Both the position numbers and the translations under genes were made by a program. Under the pieces are notes generated by a model. That model was not told the origin of the DNA. It searched no databases and saw only the letters and a list, made by a program, of their open reading frames with translations. From Pandoraea pulmonicola (GTDB taxonomy: Bacteria > Pseudomonadota > Gammaproteobacteria > Burkholderiales > Burkholderiaceae): a DNA stretch of 64,000 nucleotides. The stretch lies in assembly GCF_000815105.2 (NCBI RefSeq), contig NZ_CP010310.2, positions 2,604,001 to 2,668,000 on the forward strand. Reading direction: 5' to 3'. Below are positions 32,433 through 40,668 of the stretch, in pieces; the stretch's first letter is position 1, and each line of letters opens with the position of its first letter.

Positions 32433-33329
32433 TCAGCCAGGCCCGTCACTCGCGGCGGCAAGGAGCGGCACCAACACGTCGCTGATGGGTGTCGGGATGC
32501 CGTGAGCCCGGCCGCGGCGTGAGACAACACCGTTGCGAACCTCCCATTCGAGTGGCCGGCCAGCTTCTCGATCCGTCAGGATGGACGTGCCCATGTCGGC
32601 GGGTGCCGCCAGGAACTTGTCGAGGATCGCCCGCGGCACCTCGTCGCCAAGTTCAGCACCCTCGGCACGCGCCACGGCCAGACATTCCTGCAGATAGTCC
32701 AGGGTGAGCCTGGAGATGTCGGACCGGGCGAACATGCCCGAGCGACGATGCGTGAGCGCCATGAGTCCGGCCGCCGCGTTCTGCAGCAGCTTGCGCCAGG
32801 CTAGAGATCTGAAATCCTCGGCCAGCTCAACGAAACATCGGGTGCCTTGCAGCGCCTCCGCCGCCACGCGGGAAGCCGGTGTGTCCGGCAAGCTGAGGTG
32901 CACATCGCCGCGCAAGCGCACCGAGCCATCCGATTGCGCCTGCGCAGGAAACCACACAACAGCGGGGACTATCCGCGCGTCCGGGAAATGTGGGGTGACC
33001 TTCTCCAACTGTTCAACCCCGTTTTGCAGAACGCACACAACGGTCTCCGGACCGATCAACGCGGCAAGCCAGTCCACCGCCGCCTCGGTCTGTGTCGTCT
33101 TGACCGCGAGAAAGACGAGATCGACCGCGTGATCGATCTGTCTGGGATCCGTCTGGACGGGACCGGGAATGGTGATGTCGCGTTCGCCATCCTGCAACGT
33201 CAGATGATCGCGGGACGTGCGGCCGCATAGCAACGGTGTGCGGCCGACTTCGTGCAGCGCAGCCGCGATCGTGGTGCCGATGGCACCCGGACCCACGACA
33301 GCGACGGAGGTAAGGGTTTCGGTATTCAT
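32433..33329 (-). CDS. 2-dehydropantoate 2-reductase family oxidoreductase (PanE/ApbA-like)
   Basis: 298 residues from ATG 33329. N-terminal NADPH motif GPGAIG at about 13-18, central VFLAVKTTQTEAAV, and the C-terminal ApbA domain with KLLQNAAAGLMALT and the DMGTSILTDREAGRPLEWEVRNG-type stretch. PanE reduces ketopantoate in CoA synthesis, but accessory paralogues act on other 2-keto acids. Its position opposite an RpiR-type regulator suggests the latter. Divergent spacing to the regulator is 83 bases. Confidence 0.85.
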   Translation of the reverse strand: MNTETLTSVAVVGPGAIGTTIAAALHEVGRTPLLCGRTSRDHLTLQDGERDITIPGPVQTDPRQIDHAVDLVFLAVKTTQTEAAVDWLAALIGPETVVCVLQNGVEQLEKVTPHFPDARIVPAVVWFPAQAQSDGSVRLRGDVHLSLPDTPASRVAAEALQGTRCFVELAEDFRSLAWRKLLQNAAAGLMALTHRRSGMFARSDISRLTLDYLQECLAVARAEGAELGDEVPRAILDKFLAAPADMGTSILTDREAGRPLEWEVRNGVVSRRGRAHGIPTPISDVLVPLLAAASDGPG

Positions 33330-33397
33330 GAAAGGACTCCTGTGGCGTCGTTGCAGCGCGCTTGTCCGCGCAATGGTTGTGTGCTTCGCATAGAGTA

Positions 33398-33411
33398 TGT
33401 AACATATTACA
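33398..33411. promoter_or_regulatory. Palindromic operator candidate TGTAA-N4-TTACA
   Basis: TGTAACATATTACA is a perfect 5-bp-arm palindrome in the 83-base space between the PanE-like and RpiR-type genes. It ends 2 bases before the regulator ATG, suggesting autoregulation and control of the divergent reductase. Confidence 0.55.
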
Positions 33412-33412
33412 A

Positions 33413-34297
33413 ATGAATAATGATAATGGTAATAAAATTTCAAGCGAAGAGGGGCGCCTCGGGCAATGGCTTGGGAGCATCCAGGCCCGCAGTGGCGATC
33501 TCGCCGCCAGCGAGGCAAAGGTAGTCGCTCTTCTGCTTGCCGATCCCTTGTTCGTCGGCGCGAGCACGGCCGCGCAGGTGGCTGCTCGGGCCGGCGTTTC
33601 GCCGCCGAGCGTGGTCCGGGCCGCGCGTGCGATTGGGTTCGGCGGGTTCACCGAGCTCAAGATCGAGATCGCCCGCGCACGCGGCACTACACGGTTCTTC
33701 GCGCCGCCTGAAGCACTCGCCGCGGACGCGACGTCGGCCACAGTGCTGGAGACCTCCATTCGCGCAGGCACCGACGCCCTGACCGCACTCGGCGGGGCCG
33801 TCGAACTCCCTGCGTTCGACCAGGCGGTCGATACGATCCTGTCCGCGCGACAGGTGATCGCATTCGGGGCCGGCCCTTCAGCGACGGTTGCCGCCGATGC
33901 CGTCTTCCGGCTACGTGCGGTCGGCGTGACGACCATCAGCATCCCGGACCATTTGTCGGCCATGATCGCGACGCGTCTCCTCGGCCCCGGCGATGTCGTG
34001 ATCGCCGTCAGCTCGACGGGGCGCACCTCGACGACGCTTGCCGTCGCCGATGCGGCTGCCTCCGCCGGGGCCTCGCTCATTGCCATCACCAACCAGTACA
34101 GCACGCCGCTGGCGAACCTCGCTGACGTCGCCCTCGTCGTCGGCGGTGTGCCCCTGCCGGCGCAGATGGCCGCGGCGGGCAGCCGATTGGCTCAACTCGT
34201 CGTCATTGACGCGCTGGTCGCCGCCATTGCGCTACGCGACCCGGAGCGCAGCCGCAGGGCAGAGCGGGCAGGCATCGACTTGCCCGACATTTCTTGA
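33413..34297 (+). CDS. MurR/RpiR-family transcriptional regulator
   Basis: 294 residues from ATG 33413: an N-terminal HTH_6 domain (about 18-95, STAAQVAARAGVSPPSVVRAARAIGF) and a C-terminal SIS sugar-phosphate-binding domain (about 120-255, AFGAGPSATVAADAVFRL; SSTGRTSTTLAVADAA). The family senses phosphosugars or related metabolites. The stop overlaps the start of the following EamA transporter gene, so the pair is an operon. Confidence 0.88.
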   Translation: MNNDNGNKISSEEGRLGQWLGSIQARSGDLAASEAKVVALLLADPLFVGASTAAQVAARAGVSPPSVVRAARAIGFGGFTELKIEIARARGTTRFFAPPEALAADATSATVLETSIRAGTDALTALGGAVELPAFDQAVDTILSARQVIAFGAGPSATVAADAVFRLRAVGVTTISIPDHLSAMIATRLLGPGDVVIAVSSTGRTSTTLAVADAAASAGASLIAITNQYSTPLANLADVALVVGGVPLPAQMAAAGSRLAQLVVIDALVAAIALRDPERSRRAERAGIDLPDIS

Positions 34298-35160
34298 TGC
34301 AGCCCACCATTGTCGCGATGGTTCTGGCCGCAGCAGTCGCCCATGCGGTGTGGAACCTGGCCTCGAAGTACAAGCGGGGGGATACCTTGCTGTTCGTCTG
34401 GGCCTATACCTGGGCCTCGACGCTGTGGTGCGTCCCGATTGGCATTGCGCTCATGGTAAAGGGACAGCAGGCGCTCGATTGGCGGCTCGCGGTGGCCGCA
34501 GCAGTCTCGGCCGCGTTGCACATCGCGTACTCCATGGTCCTGCAGGACGGATACGACCGGGCCGAGCTTGGCGTGGTTTATCCGGTCGCCCGAGGCACGG
34601 CACCGATGCTCACGATGCTGTTCGCGGTCCTTCTGCGGGGAGAGCGGGTCAGCGGGGTCGCCGTGCTTGGCGCGCTTCTCATCGTCACAGGTATCCTCGT
34701 CGTCACCGGCAACCCGTTCAGAAGGGGGAGCCGCCAACCACTGCAGGGCGTGTTGTGGGGGACTGCCACCGGCGCCGCCATCGCCAGCTACACCCTCTGG
34801 GACAGCTATGCGGTGACCTCGTGGCATTTGGCGCCCGTGAGCTACTACGCCGGCACGCTGCTGTTGCAGAGCGTGTTCCTGGCCCCTATCGCGCTGCGTC
34901 GTCGGCATCGGATTTCAGCTGTCCTGCGCGCTGACGCTGTGCCGATTCTCATCGTGGCCGTGTTCTCCCCGCTGGCCTACATCCTCGTTCTCACCGCCAT
35001 GCAGACCGCTCCGGTGGCGCTTGTCGCGCCTTTGCGCGAGTCATCGATTGTTGTCGGCGCTCTCCTCGCATACTGGCTCTTCCGTGAAAACCATCTCGCT
35101 CGCCGTATCGTCGGGGCGATGGTCGTGCTGGTCGGGATCGTGGCGATCGGTTCGGGTTGA
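34297..35160 (+). CDS. EamA/DMT-superfamily transporter
   Basis: 287 residues with about ten membrane helices in two EamA halves (first MQPTIVAMVLAAAVAHAVWN; second from about LQGVLWGTATGAAIASYTLW). ATG 34297 overlaps the regulator's TGA; a TTG 3 bases earlier is an alternative. Operon position behind an RpiR-type regulator suggests export or import of the metabolite it senses. Substrate unknown. Confidence 0.83.
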   Translation: MQPTIVAMVLAAAVAHAVWNLASKYKRGDTLLFVWAYTWASTLWCVPIGIALMVKGQQALDWRLAVAAAVSAALHIAYSMVLQDGYDRAELGVVYPVARGTAPMLTMLFAVLLRGERVSGVAVLGALLIVTGILVVTGNPFRRGSRQPLQGVLWGTATGAAIASYTLWDSYAVTSWHLAPVSYYAGTLLLQSVFLAPIALRRRHRISAVLRADAVPILIVAVFSPLAYILVLTAMQTAPVALVAPLRESSIVVGALLAYWLFRENHLARRIVGAMVVLVGIVAIGSG

Positions 35161-35209
35161 TCGGGAGCCTGTCGCCGCTCGCAATACGCCACACTCAGCG
35201 CTCAAAAGT

Positions 35210-35824
35210 CTACCGTCCCTGCGCCAGTGCACGCAGCATCATCGGCACCTTATCCTTGCTCGTCGTCTGCACACGCGAGATCAGCGCATGATCCACGTGC
35301 CCCAGGCCGTACGTCCGCCCGATGTCGTTCTGCAGACGATGCCAGAGATGCGTCGTCATTTCCGCATCGACCATCGCCCGGTGAGCGCGGCCGGTTTGCG
35401 GCAGGCATAGCATCTGCGCCAGACTGGAGAGCCGGTGGTTCTGGGCGTGCGGGTAGATGCGCCGTGACGCCAGCATGGTGCACGCAAACGCGTGGTCGGC
35501 CTTCATGCCGAGCAACGCCAATTCGGCCTGCCAGAACCGCTTGTCGAACCCGGCATTGTGCGCGACCACCGGACACGCCCCGACAAACTCCGCAGCTTCG
35601 CGCATCACCTTGGATACCGACGGCGCCGCGGCGATCATGTCATTCGTGATGCCCGTCAGCGCGGCGACGTCCGACGGAATCCGCCTGCCGGCGTTCATCA
35701 GGCTCTGATAGCGATCGACGATCTTCCCGTCACGCAAAAGGACGACGGCAATTTCCGTCGCCCGATCGCCTTGCGTTGGCGACAGGCCGGTGGTTTCAAA
35801 GTCGAGGACTGCTACGGTTTGCAT
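35210..35824 (-). other. Exonuclease domain with possible independent start
   Basis: An in-frame ATG at 35824 would give a 204-residue stand-alone exonuclease starting MQTVAVLDFETTG, which is the natural N-terminus for DnaQ-like proteins. No convincing Shine-Dalgarno precedes it; the nearest purine-rich GGAGG is about 40 bases upstream. All DEDDh residues are in this part. Confidence 0.6.
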
Positions 35825-36754
35825 GCATTTATCACGGTTCGTCGGCAATCGGGACGCACTGCGCCAGTGCCTCCGATCACGACATGGGTCGACGCGAATT
35901 TCAACGCGTGATTCTACAGATCGTCCGACGCTCGCCCGACGTTCCGCGACATAACGGCCCGGTGACGTGCCCAATGCCTTGCGGAACATCGTGACGAAGC
36001 TCCCGGCGCTTTCATAACCCAGCGCGTCCGCGACTTCCTGAACCGATGAGCCCGTGCTCAACCATTTCACGGCCAGCATCAACTGCAGTTGTTGTCGCCA
36101 ACGCCCGAAGCTCATGCCGGTTTCCTGCGTGAGCAGCCGCGCGAGCGTCCTTTCGCTCAGTCCCACGCGACGCGCCCATATCCGCATCGTTCCCCGGTCG
36201 TCCGGCGCTTTCATGATGGCCTCGGCAATCCGGCGCAATCGCTTGTCGGTCGGCATCGGCAACTTCAGCGTGCCGAGCGGCGCCGCTGCGAGTTCGTCGA
36301 GCAACAACGTGACGAGATGCGACTCGGGGCCGCCCTCGGGATAGCGCACAGGCAGCGTGGCCGATCGGACCACCAATTCGCGCAGGAGCGGTGTCGTGGT
36401 GACCGCACAACAGGCCGCCGGAAGCGCCGACGTCGCCGCCGGATCGATAAACGCGACATACACCTCGATCGTGCCCGCCGCCGTGATTTTGTGCATCACA
36501 TCGCCCGGCACCCATAGCGCGCTATGCGGCGGCACGATCCACAGGCTGCCTTCGATCTCGCATGTGAGCACGCCGCGCAGCAACATCATGAGCTGCCCCT
36601 TGCGGTGGCGGTGAAAGTCCTTCTCCAATCGGTCCGGGCCCGCTTCGATACTCGCGATATCGATGCCCGACGCGCCGAACGTCACCACCGGACGCGGCAC
36701 GACGTCGGGGTCTATCCATTCCACGTGGGTGCTCAGATCGGTGAGAAGCGGCAT
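35210..36754 (-). CDS. AraC-type regulator fused in frame to a DEDDh 3'-5' exonuclease
   Basis: One uninterrupted frame of 514 residues from ATG 36754. Residues about 1-130 form an AraC-type cupin (HRHRKGQLMMLLRGVL). Residues about 175-280 form the AraC HTH (RRVGLSERTLARLLTQETG; ALGYESAGSFVTMFRKALG). After an Arg-rich linker, residues 311-514 are a DnaQ-like exonuclease with D and E in LDFETTGLSP, D in HNAGFDKRFW and H/D in HRAMVDAEM. No stop separates the halves. Either this is a true fusion, or a lost stop, or the exonuclease is also made from internal ATG 35824. It is divergent from a methyltransferase gene. Confidence 0.75.
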   Translation of the reverse strand: MPLLTDLSTHVEWIDPDVVPRPVVTFGASGIDIASIEAGPDRLEKDFHRHRKGQLMMLLRGVLTCEIEGSLWIVPPHSALWVPGDVMHKITAAGTIEVYVAFIDPAATSALPAACCAVTTTPLLRELVVRSATLPVRYPEGGPESHLVTLLLDELAAAPLGTLKLPMPTDKRLRRIAEAIMKAPDDRGTMRIWARRVGLSERTLARLLTQETGMSFGRWRQQLQLMLAVKWLSTGSSVQEVADALGYESAGSFVTMFRKALGTSPGRYVAERRASVGRSVESRVEIRVDPCRDRRHWRSASRLPTNRDKCMQTVAVLDFETTGLSPTQGDRATEIAVVLLRDGKIVDRYQSLMNAGRRIPSDVAALTGITNDMIAAAPSVSKVMREAAEFVGACPVVAHNAGFDKRFWQAELALLGMKADHAFACTMLASRRIYPHAQNHRLSSLAQMLCLPQTGRAHRAMVDAEMTTHLWHRLQNDIGRTYGLGHVDHALISRVQTTSKDKVPMMLRALAQGR

Positions 36755-36779
36755 GGCAAGGGGGGCGCAGAAATGCAGA

Positions 36780-36826
36780 TTGGCAGAAATTCGCAATATG
36801 TTGGCAGAGTTTCCCAATGCTGCCAA
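36780..36826. promoter_or_regulatory. Direct-repeat operator candidate for the AraC-type regulator
   Basis: TTGGCAGAaaTTcgCAAT (36780-36797) and TTGGCAGAgtTTccCAAT (36801-36818) are repeats with a 21-base period, two helical turns. An inverted half-site CTGCCAA follows at 36820-36826. They lie between the divergent AraC-exonuclease and methyltransferase genes. Tandem half-sites at this spacing are typical of AraC-family binding. Confidence 0.6.
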
Positions 36827-36908
36827 ACGTCCAGCTTCCTAACATGATCGAGATCACGAACGGCCGCGCCGTTTGCCTCTGATTCCCCGATGGAAAGGAA
36901 TGACGATC

Positions 36909-37613
36909 ATGAATTCACTGCACGCCGGTCCGGCGGCCGACACCTTGGAGCGGCTCTTTCGCGAAGCCGAGCAAGCCGATAGCGGTCTGATGGATCAATT
37001 CGATGACCTTCCGACGGAAAACGCCGAGGAGGTCTTTGCCGATGCGATCAGCCACATGATGGCCGCCGAACGGCGAGACCTTCGCGGCGTGTACCGCGGT
37101 TACGCGGAGAACTTCCTCAACGTCACATCCGCCTATGGCCGATTCCTCTACCAGTGCGCCCGTGCGCGTCAGGCGACGCGCATCGTGGAGTTCGGCACGT
37201 CGATGGGGATCTCCACGATCCACCTCGCGGCGGCGCTTCGCGACATGGGAGGCGGTCATCTGATCGGTACGGAGCTGGAGCCGACGAAGGCTGCGCGTGC
37301 TCGTCGCCATCTCGAGGCGGCCGGTCTGGCCGATCTGGTCGACATCCGCGTCGGCGATGCTCGCGAGACGCTTGCCGATGTGGGCGGCGAAGTCGATCTC
37401 GTGCTGCTCGACGGTGCGTTCAGCCTCTATCTGCCGGTGTTGAAGCTGCTGGAGCCGCATCTGAAGACGGGTACGCCGATTCTCGCGGAAAACGCCTTCG
37501 ACCACGACAACGAGTATCTGGCTTACGTCCGAGATCCCGCCAACGGCTACTTCTCTCAGCCGATTCCGATAAGCGAAGGCCGCGGCAACGAATTCACGGT
37601 GGTGACGCGATGA
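36909..37613 (+). CDS. O-methyltransferase-like SAM-dependent methyltransferase
   Basis: 234 residues. SAM-binding motif I VEFGTSMGISTIHLA lies at about 95-110 and DLVLLDGAFSLYLPVL at about 155-170, as in class I O-methyltransferases. ATG 36909 has AAAGGA 9 bases upstream; ATG 36900 is too close to that site. Its stop overlaps the next gene's start. It is probably controlled by the divergent AraC-type regulator. The substrate is unknown. Confidence 0.83.
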   Translation: MNSLHAGPAADTLERLFREAEQADSGLMDQFDDLPTENAEEVFADAISHMMAAERRDLRGVYRGYAENFLNVTSAYGRFLYQCARARQATRIVEFGTSMGISTIHLAAALRDMGGGHLIGTELEPTKAARARRHLEAAGLADLVDIRVGDARETLADVGGEVDLVLLDGAFSLYLPVLKLLEPHLKTGTPILAENAFDHDNEYLAYVRDPANGYFSQPIPISEGRGNEFTVVTR

Positions 37614-38356
37614 CCATGACCGTGCCCGATAACACCACGCCGCCACCGGTACCCGGCCGGGTCAGTCGTGCACTGATCCGGATGTTCATGAAGCCGGCGC
37701 GTATCGTACAGGCCGAATCGCTCGGGGAAGACGTCCGCCTGATCACGATGGCGAGTCCGGCATTCCGCAACCTTCAATGGACGCCCGGCGACAAGTTGCA
37801 GATCGCCATGGGTTCGGCGTTCGTCGCGCGCACCTACACGCCTGTCGAATGGGATTCCGCGGAGGGAGCCACGCGTATCGTCGCCTTCGCTCACGGCAGC
37901 GGGCCGGGCAGCGAATGGGTTCGTCGCACGGCGCCCGGTGACACGTGCCACGTCTTCGGTCCGCGCTCGTCGCTCGATCTCACTCGCGCCACACCCGCTT
38001 GCGTAATGCTCGGCGACGAAACGTCGATCGCGCTCGCGTACGCGCTCAGTTGCAGTCGTGCCGAGGGCGACGCTCGGTACTTGTTGGAAGTCGGCGACGT
38101 CGCGAACGTGCGCGAGGTCCTCGCGCGGCTGAATCTCGGGGGCGTCGAGCTGTTTGCACGCTCGGCGTACGACCAGCACCTCGAGACCATGGCCGGTCGT
38201 CTGAGCGCGCTCGCCGACGACGCGACGATGTTCGTGCTGACCGGCAAGGCGTCGTCGATTCAACGCTGGCGTCGCGCCCTGAATGCGAAGCGGGTGCGGG
38301 CGACGCGGATCATGACCAAGGCCTACTGGGCCCCCGGCAAGGCGGGACTGGATTGA
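37610..38356 (+). CDS. Siderophore-interacting-protein-like flavin reductase
   Basis: 248 residues of the SIP/ViuB class: an FAD-binding domain (about 25-125, with RTYTPVEWD as the flavin-contact R-x-Y-[TS] motif) and an NAD(P)H-binding SIP domain (about 128-245, ending KAYWAPGKAGLD). Family members reduce ferric siderophores in the cytoplasm. No siderophore genes are nearby, so a different electron-transfer job with the coupled methyltransferase is possible. The start overlaps the upstream stop (ATGA). Confidence 0.82.
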   Translation: MTMTVPDNTTPPPVPGRVSRALIRMFMKPARIVQAESLGEDVRLITMASPAFRNLQWTPGDKLQIAMGSAFVARTYTPVEWDSAEGATRIVAFAHGSGPGSEWVRRTAPGDTCHVFGPRSSLDLTRATPACVMLGDETSIALAYALSCSRAEGDARYLLEVGDVANVREVLARLNLGGVELFARSAYDQHLETMAGRLSALADDATMFVLTGKASSIQRWRRALNAKRVRATRIMTKAYWAPGKAGLD

Positions 38357-38386
38357 TCCGCGTCGCGAGACCGCGAAGGGCGGGAC

Positions 38387-39091
38387 TCAGACCGAGCGTG
38401 TCAGCCCGCCGTCGACCCGAATGTTCTGACCGGTGATGTAGCCACCGCCTTCGGAAGCGAGAAACGCCACGGTCGCCGCGATCTCCTCGGCCTTGCCGTA
38501 GCGCCGCATCGGCACGCTCTCGCGACGCACCTCCTGCTGCGGCAGGCTGTCGATCCAGCCGGGCAGGATGTTGTTCATGCGGACGTTGTCCGGCGCGTAC
38601 TTGTCGGCAAACAGTTTCGTGAACGACGCCAGCCCGGCACGGAACACCGCCGACGTCGGGAACATCTCGCTCGGCTCGAAGGCCCACGCCGTCGAGATGT
38701 TGACGATCACGCCCGCGCGCTGCTTCTGCATGATCGGCGTGACGAGCCGCGTCGGACGGATCACGTTCATCAGGTAGGTGTCCATGCCGCGGTGCCAGTC
38801 CTCGTCCGAGATGTCGAGAATCGGCGCGCGCGGACCATGACCCGCGCTGTTCACGAGCACGTCGATGCGTCCCCAGCGGGCCATGGCGGTATCGACCAGC
38901 GTGGCGAGCGCCTCGTTGGACTGGTTCGAACCCGTCACGCCCACGCCGCCCAGCTCGGCGGCCAGCGCTTCGCCTTTGCCCGACGACGACAGAATGCCGA
39001 CCTTGAAACCATCGGCCGCCAGACGTCGTGCCGCCGCCGCGCCCATGCCGCTGCCGCCTGCCGTAACCAATGCGACTTTTTCCACTGTCAT
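38387..39091 (-). CDS. Short-chain dehydrogenase/reductase
   Basis: 234-residue SDR with NAD(P) motif TAGGSGMG at about 10-17 and NSAG at about 81-84. At the active-site position the usual YxxxK is not seen. After NISTAWAFEPSEMFPTSAVFRAGLASF the catalytic Tyr appears replaced by Phe (VFRAG), and the Lys is missing. It may therefore be a non-catalytic or divergent member. It is convergent with the flavin reductase gene; the ATG is at 39091. Confidence 0.8.
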   Translation of the reverse strand: MTVEKVALVTAGGSGMGAAAARRLAADGFKVGILSSSGKGEALAAELGGVGVTGSNQSNEALATLVDTAMARWGRIDVLVNSAGHGPRAPILDISDEDWHRGMDTYLMNVIRPTRLVTPIMQKQRAGVIVNISTAWAFEPSEMFPTSAVFRAGLASFTKLFADKYAPDNVRMNNILPGWIDSLPQQEVRRESVPMRRYGKAEEIAATVAFLASEGGGYITGQNIRVDGGLTRSV

Positions 39092-39313
39092 GCTGTTAAC
39101 CTCCGGATAAGCCGGCGTCCGCCCGTGTGGCCGCCGGCGCTTGTCATCGATGGGAAATCCATGGGCAGCAGCGTAACATCGCGACGCGTCACCCGGGCAC
39201 CAGATTTCGACACATCATCCGGTAGAAAAACTGCACCAGGACGAAAGTGATTGGCCAATGACCGTCGCTTGACGCGCCGCGCACACGCGACGTCGCTCGT
39301 CAACGCAGAGTCT

Positions 39314-40555
39314 TCAACGTCCGGCGCGCTGCACGAAGCCATGTCGCCTGGCGAAATATGCGACACCCCAGGCGGCGACGGCGAGGATCAGCAACACATG
39401 CGGCAGGGCGGCCGCGCCCCACGCCGACAGCACTGCGCCGCCAAGAATGCCGCTGCCGGCGAACGACAGATTGAACACGGTGACGAGCATCGATTGGGCG
39501 ACGTTTTCATGCGCGCCTGCCGCGTTGCCCAGGGCGGTCTGCAGAAGTGTCGGTGCGCCGCTGAAGCTCAGTCCCCACAGCACCGCGCCGGCCGCGAGCA
39601 CGGGCCACGACGTCGGCCACGTCCCGAAAGCAACAATCACCACGGCGAAGGTCGCGAGCGCCAGCAGCACGAGCCGGCGCAGCCAGCGGTCCACCCACAA
39701 GCCGATCCCCCACAGCCCTACAAGCGTGAAGACACCGAACGTGGACAGCACCGTGGCAAGCCGATCGCCCATGCCGGCCGAGGCGAGAAAGGGCGCGATG
39801 TAGGTGTAGAGCGTGTAGTGCGCCACGACCCACAGCATCACGACGGCAAGGACGGGACGCACGCCGGGCAGCCGCAGCACGTCGCCGATCGGGGCGCGTG
39901 CGCCCGATGCCGTGCCGGGCACGTCGGGCACGATCCACAGCATCCAACCTACGAGGATCAGCGCAAAGGCGGCGAGTCCGCCGAACACCCAGCGCCAACC
40001 GATCATGTGGCCGAGCGTGGTGGCCATCGGTACGCCCAGCGCCAGCGCGAGCGGTACGCCGAGCATTGCGATGGCCAGCGCCCGGCCTTGTCGCGATGGA
40101 CTGACGAGACGGCGGGCATAGGTCGCGATCTCGCTCCAGGCGAGCCCCGTCGCCAGCCCGACCACGAAACGTGCGACGAGCGTCAGCGTGAAGTGCGTGG
40201 AAAGCGCGGTAACGAGATTGCACACCACGAAGCCGAGCAGGGCGGCGATGAGTACCGTGCGGCGTGACCGACCTTGCAGCAGGGCGGTGAGCGGCACGGC
40301 ACCCAGGCCGGCGCCGAGCGCGCACAGTGTGACGAGCTGACCGGCCCACGATTCGGAGACGCCGAAGCCGTCGGCCAATTGCGGCAACAGGCCGGCGGGT
40401 ATGGTTTCGTTGGCGGCGGCGATGAACGTGGCGAGCATCAGCGCGACGAGCGAGGCCCAGGGGGTGGCGTCGGCACTGACCGTCGGTGCGATGGTTTCGA
40501 TTGACGTGGCGCGGCGCGGCGGCGCCGATGTGGCGCGAGAGGAGGGGGAAGACAT
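39314..40555 (-). CDS. MFS transporter (arabinose-efflux/NepI-like)
   Basis: 413 residues from ATG 40555, twelve predicted helices. The DHA1-type N-terminus LMLATFIAAANETIPAGLLPQLADGFGVS is typical of sugar or purine-nucleoside efflux permeases. The loop LQGRSRRTVLIAAL is motif A. It is divergent from a LysR gene across 113 bases, which probably controls it. ATG 40555 has GAGGGGGAAG upstream; the 18-codon longer frame is less likely. Confidence 0.87.
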   Translation of the reverse strand: MSSPSSRATSAPPRRATSIETIAPTVSADATPWASLVALMLATFIAAANETIPAGLLPQLADGFGVSESWAGQLVTLCALGAGLGAVPLTALLQGRSRRTVLIAALLGFVVCNLVTALSTHFTLTLVARFVVGLATGLAWSEIATYARRLVSPSRQGRALAIAMLGVPLALALGVPMATTLGHMIGWRWVFGGLAAFALILVGWMLWIVPDVPGTASGARAPIGDVLRLPGVRPVLAVVMLWVVAHYTLYTYIAPFLASAGMGDRLATVLSTFGVFTLVGLWGIGLWVDRWLRRLVLLALATFAVVIVAFGTWPTSWPVLAAGAVLWGLSFSGAPTLLQTALGNAAGAHENVAQSMLVTVFNLSFAGSGILGGAVLSAWGAAALPHVLLILAVAAWGVAYFARRHGFVQRAGR

Positions 40556-40626
40556 GTCGGTCGTGAGATGAAAAAACCCCGGATCGGGCGATGCGATGTA
40601 GTCTGCCAATGCGCGCTATATTTGAT

Positions 40627-40641
40627 AATTCGTTACGAATT
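40627..40641. promoter_or_regulatory. LysR-type operator candidate AATTCGT-T-ACGAATT
   Basis: Perfect 7-bp-arm palindrome in the divergent MFS/LysR intergenic region, 27 bases before the LysR ATG. It contains the T-N11-A pattern expected for LysR boxes. Confidence 0.65.
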
Positions 40642-40668
40642 TGAATGACTTTCAAATCCAGATAGAAA

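Noticed and set aside
32276..32530. 84-codon minus-strand frame before the cytochrome c gene
   Set aside because: Half overlaps the PanE-like gene in another frame; the remainder has no known motif. It might be a decayed gene end but cannot be supported.
22911..35160. A complete integrative element with both attachment sites
   Set aside because: I looked for a second copy of the guaA 3' end downstream and found none. Only remnants (AlpA gene, integrase stub) remain, so borders cannot be assigned.
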